Made by a program: the position numbers and the translations under genes | Shown here: positions 51,507 to 60,619 of the stretch, one piece after another | Numbering within the stretch: position 1 is the stretch's first letter | How the letters are laid out: every line of letters begins with the position of its first letter | Assembly (NCBI GenBank): GCA_035295845.1 | Contig: DATGIF010000032.1 | Coordinates: 124,001-188,000, forward strand | DNA length: 64,000 bases | Direction: 5' to 3' | Origin: Palsa-892 sp035295845 | Lineage (GTDB): Bacteria > Pseudomonadota > Alphaproteobacteria > Rhizobiales > Xanthobacteraceae | Notes under the pieces: model-generated | What the model was told of the DNA's origin: nothing | Seen by the model: the letters and a program-made list of their open reading frames with translations, nothing else | The model's database searches: none

Positions 51507-53366
51507 ATGACCGAGCTTCCGCTTGCCGCCGAGTTTCCGACCGCGAGCCGCGAGGAGTGGCTGGCGCTCGTAGAAAAGTCGCTGCACGGCGCTTCGTTCG
51601 ACAAGAAGCTCGCGGCCAGAACCTATGACGGAATCAGGATCGAGCCGCTGTACAAGGGGGCGGAGCACGCGAAAGCCATAGAAGGGCGGACGCCTGGCAC
51701 TGCCTGGGGCGTGATCCAGCGCCTCGATCATCCGGATCCCGCGCCCGCCAATGCCGAGGCCTTGCACGATCTCGAGAACGGAGCGAGCGGGCTCGCCGTT
51801 CTCGTGGCGGGGGCGCCTTCAGCGAACGGCTATGGCCTCGCCGACGCCTCGCAACAAACGCTCGCGCGCGCGCTCGACAATGTGTGGATCGACGCGGTGG
51901 CCCTTCGTCTGGATGCGGGCTCGCGTGACCTGGAAACCGCGGAAGCGCTGATCGCAACCGCGGCCGAACGGAAAGTCGACTTGGCGAGGCTCGATGCTAC
52001 GCTCGGCCTCGACCCTTTGGGCACGCTTGCGACGCGCGGTCTGCTCGATGCGACCCCGAAGGCGGCGATCGAACGACGCGCGAAATTTTCCGCCGATCTC
52101 GCCGGCCGCGGCTTTCGCGCGCGGACTTTTCTCGCCGACGCGCGTCCCATCCACGATGCCGGCGGCTCGGAGACGCAGGAACTCGCCTATGCGCTCGCCT
52201 GCGCGCTCGCCTATTGGCGCGCGCTCGAGGCAGTGGGGCTTTCGCTCGATGCCGGGCGTAAGCAGATCGCTTTCCTGCTTTCGGCCGACACCGATCAATT
52301 TCTGACAACCGCCAAATTTCGCGCGCTCCGCAAGCTGTGGGCGCGGATCGAGGAAGCTTCCGGCTTAACGCCCGCACCCGTGCGGCTCGATGCCGAGACC
52401 GCATGGCGGATGATGACGCGGCGCGAGCCCGCCGTGAACTGGCTGCGGGCAACGATCGCCTCGTTTGCCGCGGGAACCGGCGGCGCCGACAACGTGACCG
52501 CACTTCCGCATGCGGCGGCGCTTGGCCTGCCCGACCGCTTCGAGCGGCGGATCGCGCGCAATATCCAGCTCATTCTGATGGACGAATCCAACATCCACCG
52601 CGTTTCCGATCCCGCGGCGGGCTCGGGTTCGATCGAGGATTTGACGTCGAAACTCGCCGCCGGCGCCTGGAAACTTTTTCAGGAGATCGAGGCGGCGGGC
52701 GGTGCCGCGGCCGCACTCACCTCCTGCCTCATTCAGCGCAAGGTGGCGGAGGTGCGGGCGGTGCGCGAGGCAAATGTCGCGACCCGCAAAGACCCTCTCA
52801 CCGGCACCAGCGAATTCCCCAACATTCATGAGGCCGCGACCGCGGTGCTCGATGTCGCCAAGCCTGCGCAGCCGGAAATCGACGCCGTGTTGCGAAGTGA
52901 AGCGCTGCCGCGCCTGCGGCTCGCCGAGCCGTTCGAGGCATTGCGCGATGCCGCCGACCGGGGCGCGGCCGGCAAGAAGAAACACCCGGCCGTGTTTCTC
53001 GCCAATCTTGGCCCGCCCTCGGCCTTTTCGGAACGCGCGAGCTTCGCCAAGAATTTCTTCGAGGCGGGCGGCATCGAAGCCCGCTCGAGCGAAGGGATCT
53101 CGAAATCCTCGGCGCTTGCCGACGCCTTCAAGGCATCGGGAGCGCCCATCGCCTGCCTTTGTTCGTCGAATGAAATCTATGCCCAGGACGCAGAAGGCGC
53201 CGCGGCGGCGCTGAAGAAAGCAGGTGCCAAGGCGGTTTTCCTCGCCGGACGCGCAGGCGAACACGAAGGCGCCTGGCGCGCGGCCGGCATCGACGATTTC
53301 GTATTTGCCGGCTGCAACGTGCTTACCGCACTGCAGCAGGTTCATGCTACACTCGGGCTTAAGTAA
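51507..53366 (+). CDS. mutA: Methylmalonyl-CoA mutase small subunit
   Basis: Non-catalytic subunit of the adenosylcobalamin-dependent mutase that interconverts methylmalonyl-CoA and succinyl-CoA. The 619-residue protein has the mutase barrel (EPLYKGAEH near the start; DPAAGSGSIEDLT in the middle), and a C-terminal B12-like domain (about 510-619) that lacks the cobalamin-binding DxHxxG, as expected of the small subunit. The ATG at 51507 is the family-type start (MTELPLA) though the frame is open to 51450. mutB begins 20 bases downstream. Confidence 0.93.
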   Translation: MTELPLAAEFPTASREEWLALVEKSLHGASFDKKLAARTYDGIRIEPLYKGAEHAKAIEGRTPGTAWGVIQRLDHPDPAPANAEALHDLENGASGLAVLVAGAPSANGYGLADASQQTLARALDNVWIDAVALRLDAGSRDLETAEALIATAAERKVDLARLDATLGLDPLGTLATRGLLDATPKAAIERRAKFSADLAGRGFRARTFLADARPIHDAGGSETQELAYALACALAYWRALEAVGLSLDAGRKQIAFLLSADTDQFLTTAKFRALRKLWARIEEASGLTPAPVRLDAETAWRMMTRREPAVNWLRATIASFAAGTGGADNVTALPHAAALGLPDRFERRIARNIQLILMDESNIHRVSDPAAGSGSIEDLTSKLAAGAWKLFQEIEAAGGAAAALTSCLIQRKVAEVRAVREANVATRKDPLTGTSEFPNIHEAATAVLDVAKPAQPEIDAVLRSEALPRLRLAEPFEALRDAADRGAAGKKKHPAVFLANLGPPSAFSERASFAKNFFEAGGIEARSSEGISKSSALADAFKASGAPIACLCSSNEIYAQDAEGAAAALKKAGAKAVFLAGRAGEHEGAWRAAGIDDFVFAGCNVLTALQQVHATLGLK

Positions 53367-53386
53367 TCGGAGAAAAGATCGAAGCG

Positions 53387-55546
53387 ATGAGCCAGTTGCC
53401 CGATTTCTCCAAGCTCGATTGGCGAGAGCCGAGGGCCTCTCCCGCTTCGGCGACGACTGAGCCCTGGCTCACGCCCGAGGGCATTCCGGTGAAGCCCGCC
53501 TATGGCGAGGCCGATCTTGCCGGTATCGATTTTCTGAACACGTGGCCGGGCGTGCCGCCGTATCTCCGCGGCCCTTATCCAACCATGTACGTCACCCAGC
53601 CGTGGACGATCCGGCAATATGCCGGCTTTTCCACCGCCGAGGATTCCAACGCCTTCTATCGCCGCAACCTCGCGGCCGGGCAAAAGGGCCTCTCGGTCGC
53701 CTTCGATCTCGCCACCCATCGCGGTTACGATTCGGATCATCCGCGCGTCTCCGGCGACGTCGGCATGGCGGGGGTGGCGATCGATTCGATCTACGACATG
53801 CGGACGCTGTTCGCCGGCATTCCGCTCGAGGAAATGTCGGTATCGATGACCATGAATGGCGCCGTGCTGCCGGTGCTCGCCCTCTTCATCGTCGCGGGCG
53901 AAGAGCAGGGCGTGCCGCCGGAAAAACTCTCCGGCACGATCCAGAACGACATTCTGAAGGAGTTCATGGTCCGCAACACCTACATTTATCCGCCCGTGCC
54001 CTCGATGCGGATCGTGTCGGACATCTTCGGCTATACGTCGGCGCATATGCCGAAGTTCAATTCGATTTCGATCTCCGGCTATCACATGCAGGAGGCGGGG
54101 GCGACGCAGGACTTGGAGCTTGCCTACACGCTCGCCGACGGCGTCGAATATGTGCGCGCCGGCGTTGCCGCCGGACTCGACATCGACCGCTTCGCGCCGC
54201 GGCTTTCCTTCTTCTGGGCGATCGGCATGAACTTCTTCATGGAAGTCGCCAAGATGCGGGCGGCACGGCTCCTGTGGGCGAAGCTGATGAAGCCGTTCAA
54301 TCCGAAGGACACGCGTTCGCTGTCGCTCCGCACCCATTGCCAGACCTCCGGCTGGTCGCTCACCGCGCAGGATGTGTTCAACAACGTGATCCGCACCGCG
54401 ATCGAGGCGATGGCGGCGACGCAAGGCCATACGCAATCGCTGCACACCAACGCGCTCGACGAGGCGCTGGCGCTGCCGACCGACTTTTCGGCGCGGATCG
54501 CGCGCAACACCCAGCTCTTCCTGCAGCAGGAATCCGGCACCTGCCGGATCGTCGATCCGTGGGGCGGCTCGTTTTTCGTCGAGCGGCTTACCTATGAGCT
54601 CGCGAAAAAGGCTTGGGCGCATATCGAGGAAGTCGAGTCGCTCGGCGGCATGGCGAAGGCGATCGAGGCGGGCATTCCGAAGCTTCGCATCGAGGAAGCC
54701 GCCGCGAAGACGCAGGCGCGCATCGATTCCGGCCATCAGATCGTGGTCGGCGTCAATCGCTACCGGCCGCAGAGCGAGAGTGAGATCGAAATCCTGAAGG
54801 TGGATAATTCAGCGGTGCGCGCGCGCCAGATTGAGAAATTAACGGCGCTGCGTACCGAGCGCGATCCGAAGAAGCTCGCGGCCGCGCTCGCCGCACTTTC
54901 GCGTGCGGCCGAAACGGGCGAAGGCAATCTTCTCGCGCTTGCGGTCGATGCCGCGCGCGTCAAGGCAAGCGTCGGCGAAATCTCCGGTGCGCTGGAAAAG
55001 GTCTGGGGCCGCCACCGGGCCGAGACCCGTGCTATATCGGGCGTCTATAAACGTGAGGTCGGAGCCATGGCCGACGCCGTGCAGCGGGTATTGCGTCTCG
55101 TGGAAGCCTTCGAGGCCGAGGAAGGCCGCCGGCCCCGCATTCTCGTCGCCAAGGTCGGGCAGGACGGCCACGACCGCGGCCAGAAAGTGATCGCGTCCGC
55201 CTTCGCCGATCTCGGCTTCGACGTCGATATTGGCCCCCTCTTCGCTACCCCCGCCGAGGCCGCGCGCCAGGCGGTCGAGAACGACGTTCACATTATTGGC
55301 GTCTCCTCGCTCGCCGCCGCACACCTCACGCTCGTGCCGGAGATCAAGCACGCGCTCACCGAGCAGGGTCGCGGCGACATCATGGTGGTGGTCGGCGGCG
55401 TGGTGCCGCCGCAGGATTACGCAGCGCTGAAACAGGCCGGCGCCGAGGCGATCTTTCCGCCAGGCACGGTGATTGCGGAAGCGGCGGAGGATTTGTTGCG
55501 CAAACTCGCGGGCCGCCTCGGCCACGACCGGGCGGCGGCGGAATAA
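53387..55546 (+). CDS. mutB: Methylmalonyl-CoA mutase large (catalytic) subunit
   Basis: Catalytic subunit of methylmalonyl-CoA mutase, used to move propionyl-CoA carbon into succinyl-CoA. The barrel domain shows YPTMYVTQPWTIRQYAGF, SVAFDLATHRGYDSDHPRV and SLHTNALDEALALPTDFS. The C-terminal B12 domain (about 575-719) has AKVGQDGHDRGQKV, giving the cobalamin-binding DxHxxG at residues 593-598 with His595 as lower cobalt ligand. 719 residues, normal. It is followed by the DUF3298 gene after 7 bases and by meaB. Confidence 0.97.
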   Translation: MSQLPDFSKLDWREPRASPASATTEPWLTPEGIPVKPAYGEADLAGIDFLNTWPGVPPYLRGPYPTMYVTQPWTIRQYAGFSTAEDSNAFYRRNLAAGQKGLSVAFDLATHRGYDSDHPRVSGDVGMAGVAIDSIYDMRTLFAGIPLEEMSVSMTMNGAVLPVLALFIVAGEEQGVPPEKLSGTIQNDILKEFMVRNTYIYPPVPSMRIVSDIFGYTSAHMPKFNSISISGYHMQEAGATQDLELAYTLADGVEYVRAGVAAGLDIDRFAPRLSFFWAIGMNFFMEVAKMRAARLLWAKLMKPFNPKDTRSLSLRTHCQTSGWSLTAQDVFNNVIRTAIEAMAATQGHTQSLHTNALDEALALPTDFSARIARNTQLFLQQESGTCRIVDPWGGSFFVERLTYELAKKAWAHIEEVESLGGMAKAIEAGIPKLRIEEAAAKTQARIDSGHQIVVGVNRYRPQSESEIEILKVDNSAVRARQIEKLTALRTERDPKKLAAALAALSRAAETGEGNLLALAVDAARVKASVGEISGALEKVWGRHRAETRAISGVYKREVGAMADAVQRVLRLVEAFEAEEGRRPRILVAKVGQDGHDRGQKVIASAFADLGFDVDIGPLFATPAEAARQAVENDVHIIGVSSLAAAHLTLVPEIKHALTEQGRGDIMVVVGGVVPPQDYAALKQAGAEAIFPPGTVIAEAAEDLLRKLAGRLGHDRAAAE

Positions 55547-55553
55547 TCCTTCA

Positions 55554-56336
55554 GTGCGTCGGATTTCGACGAGCCTCCTACTCGCCTGCGCCGCCGCGCT
55601 TTGTCTTGGGTCGACGCTCGCGCGCGCCGAAGACGAAAAGCCTGCCGTCTCCATCAAAACCAAATATGTCGAGATCGAAGTCACTATCGAAAAGGCGTTG
55701 CGCGCCTATCCCGAGTTCTATTCGAAGCTGCTCGCGGACGGAAAGAAGTACGCCGCCGACAACCAGAAAGAAGCGCTCGACGCATGGATGGCGGACCCTG
55801 CTTCCTTTCGTGGCATGGCGTGGACTTTCGATCGCGGCTATCGGCTGCGCGCAGCGGCCGGTCCCTACGTCAGCGTCCTCATCGACGACGGGGAATTTAC
55901 CGGCGGCGCCCATCCCGTTAGCCACCTCAGCACGCGGCTATGGAATAGGGAGGCGAACCGTGACGCGGATATGGAAACGCTCTTCCGCGAAATCGGGGAG
56001 AATGGGCCCACCGCGACCGCACTCGCCAAGCTCGTGCGCGATGCGATCATCGAGGAGAAAAAGAAGCGCGACGTGCCGATCGATGAAGAAACCGACCGGT
56101 GGCTTGAGCCGATCAAGGCTGATTTCTCCTCCCTCGGGGCGCCGAGCCTTGCGCCCTCCACGGCCGCCGGACATTCATCGGGGCTCACATTTCATTTCTC
56201 GCCCTATGCCATCGGCCCCTACGCGGAAGGGTCGTATACGATCTTCGTGCCTTTTGCCCCGTTCGCATCATATCTCACCGATGACGCGAAGAAGATTTTC
56301 GCCGGCGACCGCCCCAAATCCTACGAGGACGAATAG
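55554..56336 (+). CDS. Exported DUF3298 domain protein
   Basis: A 260-residue protein with a signal peptide (1-24, ending STLARA) and a DUF3298-type domain: VSVLIDDGEFTGGAHPVSH, then LTFHFSPYAIGPYAEG near the end. Family members (RsiV/lysozyme-binding type) often sit in the periplasm; the role is mostly unknown. The start is GTG 55554, only 7 bases after the mutB stop, so it is likely co-transcribed with mutAB despite having no obvious link to the mutase. Confidence 0.82.
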   Translation: MRRISTSLLLACAAALCLGSTLARAEDEKPAVSIKTKYVEIEVTIEKALRAYPEFYSKLLADGKKYAADNQKEALDAWMADPASFRGMAWTFDRGYRLRAAAGPYVSVLIDDGEFTGGAHPVSHLSTRLWNREANRDADMETLFREIGENGPTATALAKLVRDAIIEEKKKRDVPIDEETDRWLEPIKADFSSLGAPSLAPSTAAGHSSGLTFHFSPYAIGPYAEGSYTIFVPFAPFASYLTDDAKKIFAGDRPKSYEDE

Positions 56337-56407
56337 GGCTTGCGCGACCCCGTCCCCCGCGCGAAGAGGAGTGCAGAGGGCATCCGCAGCGCGATGATTC
56401 CCATCCA

Positions 56408-57385
56408 ATGAACAAGCCCGATGCCACCATTGCCAAGAAAATCCGCGCCGGAGACCGCGCCGCGCTCGCGCGTGCCATCACGCTCGTGGAATCGAAAAAG
56501 CCCGATCATCGCGCCGGGGCGCAGGAACTCCTGCGCCTATTGCTGCCCCATACCGGCAACGCGATCCGCGTCGGGATCACCGGCGCGCCCGGCGTCGGCA
56601 AATCGACCACCATCGACGCGCTCGGAACCTATTTGATCGAGCATGGCAAGCGCATCGCGGTGCTCGCGGTGGACCCTTCCTCGGTTCGCACCGGCGGCTC
56701 GATCCTCGGCGACAAGACGCGCATGCAGAAACTCGCGGCCGAAGAGCGCGCGTTCGTGCGCCCTTCACCCGCCGCCGGCACGCTTGGCGGTGTCGCCGCG
56801 CGCACGCGCGAGACGATGCTGTTGTGCGAAGCGGCCGGCTACGACGTCGTGCTCGTCGAGACCGTCGGCATCGGCCAGTCGGAGATCACGGTCGCCGGCA
56901 TGACCGACACCTTTCTCGCGCTGATGCTGCCTGGTGCCGGCGACGAGCTGCAAGGCATCAAGAAGGGCCTCCTGGAACTCGTCGATGTCGTCGCCGTGAA
57001 CAAGGCCGACGGCGACAACCGCACGCGCGCTAACGCTGCTGCTTCATCGCTCAAGGCCGCACTCCACATTCTCGCGAGCAGCGCCGGAACCGAAGCGCCG
57101 CCTGTGCTCACCTATTCTGCGCTTACCGGCGAAGGCATTGCCGAGCTCTGGCGCGCGATCGAGGCGCATCGCGAACGGCTCGCGAAAAAAGGCGGGCTTG
57201 ATGCCAAGCGCCGCGAGCAACAGGTGCGCTGGATGTGGTCCCTGATCGAGGCACGGATTCAGGAGCGGCTGCGCGGCGATCCCAAGCTCAAGGCGAAGTT
57301 GCCGGCGTTGGAAAGCGCCGTGAAGGAAGGAAAGCTTCCGCCGGCGCTCGCCGCCGATGAGATTTCCAAACTGCTCGGGCTCTGA
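56408..57385 (+). CDS. meaB: Methylmalonyl-CoA mutase-associated GTPase MeaB
   Basis: GTPase chaperone that loads and protects the cobalamin cofactor of methylmalonyl-CoA mutase. The 325-residue protein has the P-loop GAPGVGKS at residues 59-66, LAVDPSSVRTGGSILGDKTRM (the switch region unique to this family), ETVGIGQSE and VNKADGD. The C-terminal helix bundle for dimerisation is present. Its place downstream of mutAB fits the role. Its TGA overlaps the ATG of the pcp gene by one base. Confidence 0.96.
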   Translation: MNKPDATIAKKIRAGDRAALARAITLVESKKPDHRAGAQELLRLLLPHTGNAIRVGITGAPGVGKSTTIDALGTYLIEHGKRIAVLAVDPSSVRTGGSILGDKTRMQKLAAEERAFVRPSPAAGTLGGVAARTRETMLLCEAAGYDVVLVETVGIGQSEITVAGMTDTFLALMLPGAGDELQGIKKGLLELVDVVAVNKADGDNRTRANAAASSLKAALHILASSAGTEAPPVLTYSALTGEGIAELWRAIEAHRERLAKKGGLDAKRREQQVRWMWSLIEARIQERLRGDPKLKAKLPALESAVKEGKLPPALAADEISKLLGL

Positions 57386-58098
57386 TGGCGGCGCCGAGGA
57401 TACTCGTCGCGGGCTTCGGGCCGTTTCCGGGTGTCGTGAAAAATCCGAGCGGGAAACTCGCGCTCACCGTCACAAATTCAAAGAAGGCCGCGGCGGCGGG
57501 CGTGAAGATAGTCGGAACCGTCATTCCGACCGTCTATAAAGACGTCGCGTCAATCCTTCCGCGTTTGCTGAGGACGGAAAAGCCCGACGCGGTTCTGATG
57601 TTCGGCCTTGCCGGAAGCACGCCGTTCATGCGCATCGAGACGCGGGCGGCAAACTTCGCCAATCACGCCGACCCTGACGCCGCGGGGAAAAAGCCCAATC
57701 GCTCCGTGCTTGTCGCCGGCGCGCCCAAGATTCTCAAAGTGCGCGCGCCGGTCAGGCGGCTGCTTGCGGCGGCGCGCGGTACGGGCGTGAAGGCGGAATT
57801 GTCCAGCGATGCCGGCGGATATATCTGCAACGCGGCCTTTTTTTATGCCCTCGATATGGCGCGGAGAACGGGTGCGCCGGAATTGGTCGCGTTCGTGCAC
57901 ATTCCATGGCCGCGCGGGCAAAGTCCGCGCGGCATGGGACCGAGGGCCGAACTGCCGTCGATTACGGTTTTAAACCACGCCGGAGAGAAAATTCTGCTGA
58001 CCCTGATCGCGGCCTTGCGAGGGAAACTATCTGCGGCCAAGCGCCAGCCGAAACGCAAAGGCCAGCACCATGAGGATAAGGCCGGACGTCAAAAATAA
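57385..58098 (+). CDS. pcp: Pyroglutamyl-peptidase I-like cysteine peptidase (C15)
   Basis: Removes N-terminal pyroglutamate from peptides in this family. The 237-residue protein has the fold signature ILVAGFGPFPGVVKNPS, the Glu in RIETRAANF, the catalytic Cys in GGYICNAAFFYALD and the His in FVHIPWP, so the catalytic triad is complete. The C-terminal 25 residues are extra, Lys/Arg-rich, and are encoded in the part that overlaps the convergent MFS gene by 72 bases. The start is coupled to meaB by TGATG. Confidence 0.85.
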   Translation: MAAPRILVAGFGPFPGVVKNPSGKLALTVTNSKKAAAAGVKIVGTVIPTVYKDVASILPRLLRTEKPDAVLMFGLAGSTPFMRIETRAANFANHADPDAAGKKPNRSVLVAGAPKILKVRAPVRRLLAAARGTGVKAELSSDAGGYICNAAFFYALDMARRTGAPELVAFVHIPWPRGQSPRGMGPRAELPSITVLNHAGEKILLTLIAALRGKLSAAKRQPKRKGQHHEDKAGRQK

Positions 58099-59205
58099 GG
58101 GGGCGCCGCCGGCATAGTCAAAGACCGGCGCTCCGAGGCTTACTCCCACCGCCTGGCCGAGAAAAAAACAAATGGCGAAGAGCGCAATCGACAGCGAGCG
58201 CGATTCCGGCGCCATCTGCGTCGCGTTTGTCTGCAGCGTATTGTGCAGCATATAGAAGCCGAGCCCGGCTGAAATCGTGAACGGCGCCGCAACGAGCGCC
58301 CGCGGCACGAAACCGATCGCGACAAACGCCGCAAAGAGGACGCAGCCGCCCGCCAGTGCGAGCCCTCTCTCGCCGAGACGCCGCACCAGCACGGGAGCGG
58401 CCGCCGCATAAATGAGCCCGCCGATGCCGAAGGCGCCCACAATCACGCCGATCAGGTCAAAGCTTAAGCCGAAGCGCGCCCGCAAATCCGCGCCGACGAA
58501 CGAATAACCGCCGAAGAGCGCGGCTCCCTCGATGAAGGCGCTTCCCAATACGGTCAGAACCCAGCGATGCCGGATCAACATGCCGAGCTGGATGAGCGTT
58601 TGACGGATGGGCACCGGCACCGGAACCGCGCGTTCTCGACGCAACCACAGCTCGCGCGATAACGCCGCTCCCGAAACAAGAAAAAAGCCGGCGAGGAACA
58701 GAAACATCGTCCTCCAGCCGAGATATTCGGCGACAATGCCGGACATCGCCTGCCCGAGGATGAGGCCGAGGATCTGCCCGGTGAGAAAACGCGCGATCAC
58801 GGGCTGGCGCGCGGCATAATCCACCTCGTCGCCGATCCAGGCGATGGAGAGCGGAATGATCGCAGCGGCGGTGCCGCCGGCGAGCAGCCTGGCAAAAATC
58901 AGGAGATCAAGCGAGCCCGCAAAAGCGCAGAAAGCTGCCGTCGCAGCGGAAGCCAGCGTCGTAACGGCGATGGTTTCGAGCTTGCCGAAGCGATCGGCCA
59001 GCAAGCCGTAAACGAGCTGCATGCAGGCATAGGTCACGCCAAACACGGTGACGACGCGCGCCGCGGCTCCCACCGACGTCGTGAAGCTCGCGGCGATTTG
59101 CGGAAGAATCGGATCGCAGGCCCGCACCGACGCCGCACTTGCAAAGCTCGCCGCCGCGAGAAACGCGATCGTGCGGCTCGGAACCGACCGAGGCTGTTCA
59201 TCCAT
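58027..59205 (-). CDS. MFS transporter
   Basis: A 392-residue 12-helix transporter of the major facilitator superfamily. It shows the conserved loop after TM2 (LVYGLLADRFGKLETI), and helices of the drug:proton type in the first half. It lies 19 bases after pcaG on the same strand, so it may be co-transcribed with pcaHG and move aromatic acids; sequence alone fits an exporter as well. The 3' end overlaps pcp by 72 bases. Confidence 0.85.
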   Translation of the reverse strand: MDEQPRSVPSRTIAFLAAASFASAASVRACDPILPQIAASFTTSVGAAARVVTVFGVTYACMQLVYGLLADRFGKLETIAVTTLASAATAAFCAFAGSLDLLIFARLLAGGTAAAIIPLSIAWIGDEVDYAARQPVIARFLTGQILGLILGQAMSGIVAEYLGWRTMFLFLAGFFLVSGAALSRELWLRRERAVPVPVPIRQTLIQLGMLIRHRWVLTVLGSAFIEGAALFGGYSFVGADLRARFGLSFDLIGVIVGAFGIGGLIYAAAAPVLVRRLGERGLALAGGCVLFAAFVAIGFVPRALVAAPFTISAGLGFYMLHNTLQTNATQMAPESRSLSIALFAICFFLGQAVGVSLGAPVFDYAGGAPLFLTSGLILMVLAFAFRLALGRR

Positions 59206-59224
59206 GAGCGGATTTTCGCGCAGA

Positions 59225-59794
59225 TCAGACGTCGAAGAAGACGGTTTCGCCCGGCCCCTGCAGCCTGATGTCGAAGACGTACCTGCCGTTCTTGCCGGTT
59301 CCGCGCCTGGCGATCAAGGTATTACGGCGCCCCGGCTCGTTAATAAGACCGAGGATGGGATCATCGGCATTCAGCGGTTCGCCATCGAAATAAATCCGCG
59401 TCATGAGTTGCTTCAACATGCCGCGCGCAAAAACCGCAACGTTGATATGCGGCGCCTGCAGGGTGTTGCCGGGACCGGGCACGGGGCCTGGCCGGATGGT
59501 ACGGAAGTGGAACCGGCCGCTTTCGTCGGTCGGGCAGCGGCCAAAGCCGTGGAAATTGGGATCGAGCGGTTTTTCCTGCCGATCGTCCGGATGATCGTAG
59601 CGGCCGGCCGCATTCGCTTGCCAAATCTCGATCAGCGCATCGTCCAAGGGCTCGCCGTCGCCGTCGATCACCCGGCCCTCGATCTCGATCCGCTCGCCGA
59701 TCGTCGCGTCGGTCACGAGCACCTCGTGACCTTCATGCGGCAGCGCGAAGCTGAAAAAAGGCCCGACCGTCTGCGAAGGCGTTTGACCCGACAC
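59225..59794 (-). CDS. pcaG: Protocatechuate 3,4-dioxygenase alpha subunit
   Basis: Non-catalytic (alpha) subunit of protocatechuate 3,4-dioxygenase, which opens the ring of protocatechuate to beta-carboxymuconate. The 189-residue protein has TPSQTVGPFFSF, EIWQANAAGRYDHPDD and LQAPHINVAVFARGM. It starts at GTG 59794, 2 bases after the pcaH stop; the frame is open further upstream but that would run inside pcaH. The iron site is in the beta subunit. Confidence 0.93.
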   Translation of the reverse strand: MSGQTPSQTVGPFFSFALPHEGHEVLVTDATIGERIEIEGRVIDGDGEPLDDALIEIWQANAAGRYDHPDDRQEKPLDPNFHGFGRCPTDESGRFHFRTIRPGPVPGPGNTLQAPHINVAVFARGMLKQLMTRIYFDGEPLNADDPILGLINEPGRRNTLIARRGTGKNGRYVFDIRLQGPGETVFFDV

Positions 59795-59796
59795 GC

Positions 59797-60513
59797 TCAG
59801 TGCTCCATCGGCGTCGCGTCGCGACCGCGGAGCACGATATCGAAAACGTAGCCGAGCGCCCATTCAGGTACGGTCGTCTCGATATCGAAGCGGGAGATCA
59901 TGCGCGCGGCGGCCTTCTGGTCGGGAACGCCGTTATAGACCGGATCGATCGGGATCAGCGGATCGCCGGGAAAATACATTTGCGTAACGAGCCGCGTGAG
60001 GAAGCTCGGTCCGAACAGCGAAAAATGAATATGCGCGGGGCGCCAAGCGTTCGGGTGATTGCGCCACGGATAGGCGCCGGGTTTCACGGTGGTGAATTTG
60101 TAGCGGCCCTCGGCGTCGGTCATCGCGCGGCCGGCGCCAGTGAAGTTCGGATCGAGCGGAGCCGGATGCTGGTCGCCGTGATGAATGTAGCGGCCCGCGG
60201 CGTTGGCCTGCCAGATTTCGACGAGCGTGCGCGGCACCGGGCGGCCGTTCTCGTCGCGCACGCGGCCCGAGACAATGACGCGCTGGCCCAAGGGCTCGCT
60301 CTTGTGCTGACGGGTAAGATCGGAATCTTCGGGCGAGAGCTTGTCGTGGCCGTAAACCGGGCCGGTCACTTCCGACAATGTATGCGGCATGAGAACGAGC
60401 GGACGCTGCGGTGCACGCTTCACCGTCGACACGTAAGGCGGATAGAGGCTCGGCGGCTGCGCGCCTTTTTCCTCGCGGCGATAGGGAACCGGGTCGGACA
60501 AGGTGGCCTCCAT
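59797..60513 (-). CDS. pcaH: Protocatechuate 3,4-dioxygenase beta subunit
   Basis: Catalytic iron(III) subunit of protocatechuate 3,4-dioxygenase. In the 238-residue protein the iron ligands are the Tyr in GRYIHHGDQH and the Tyr and two His around YPWRNHPNAWRPAHIHFSL. The start ATG 60513 fits MEATLSDPVPYRRE; the frame is open well upstream but that part is not like the family. pcaH-pcaG-MFS are on the same strand with 2- and 19-base gaps. No other beta-ketoadipate gene (pcaC, pcaD, pcaB) lies in the window. Confidence 0.94.
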   Translation of the reverse strand: MEATLSDPVPYRREEKGAQPPSLYPPYVSTVKRAPQRPLVLMPHTLSEVTGPVYGHDKLSPEDSDLTRQHKSEPLGQRVIVSGRVRDENGRPVPRTLVEIWQANAAGRYIHHGDQHPAPLDPNFTGAGRAMTDAEGRYKFTTVKPGAYPWRNHPNAWRPAHIHFSLFGPSFLTRLVTQMYFPGDPLIPIDPVYNGVPDQKAAARMISRFDIETTVPEWALGYVFDIVLRGRDATPMEH

Positions 60514-60547
60514 AGCATTGCGCCAAGAATGCGCGGCGAATTTTCGC

Positions 60548-60557
60548 CCTATATAGG
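60548..60557 (-). promoter_or_regulatory. Palindromic TATA element before pcaH
   Basis: A 10-base palindrome, CCTATATAGG, 35 bases upstream of the pcaH ATG. It could be part of a -10 or an operator; there is no clear -35 and the PcaQ consensus as I recall it is not matched. Confidence 0.3.
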
Positions 60558-60619
60558 CCGGTGCGCTCGCGCGTCCTATACCCCTTCGCCGGATCGGCTG
60601 GAACCTTTTACCGCCAGAC

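Noticed and set aside
60514..60619. PcaQ operator before pcaH
   Set aside because: I could not find the dyad I recall for PcaQ; only a 10-base TATA palindrome is present.
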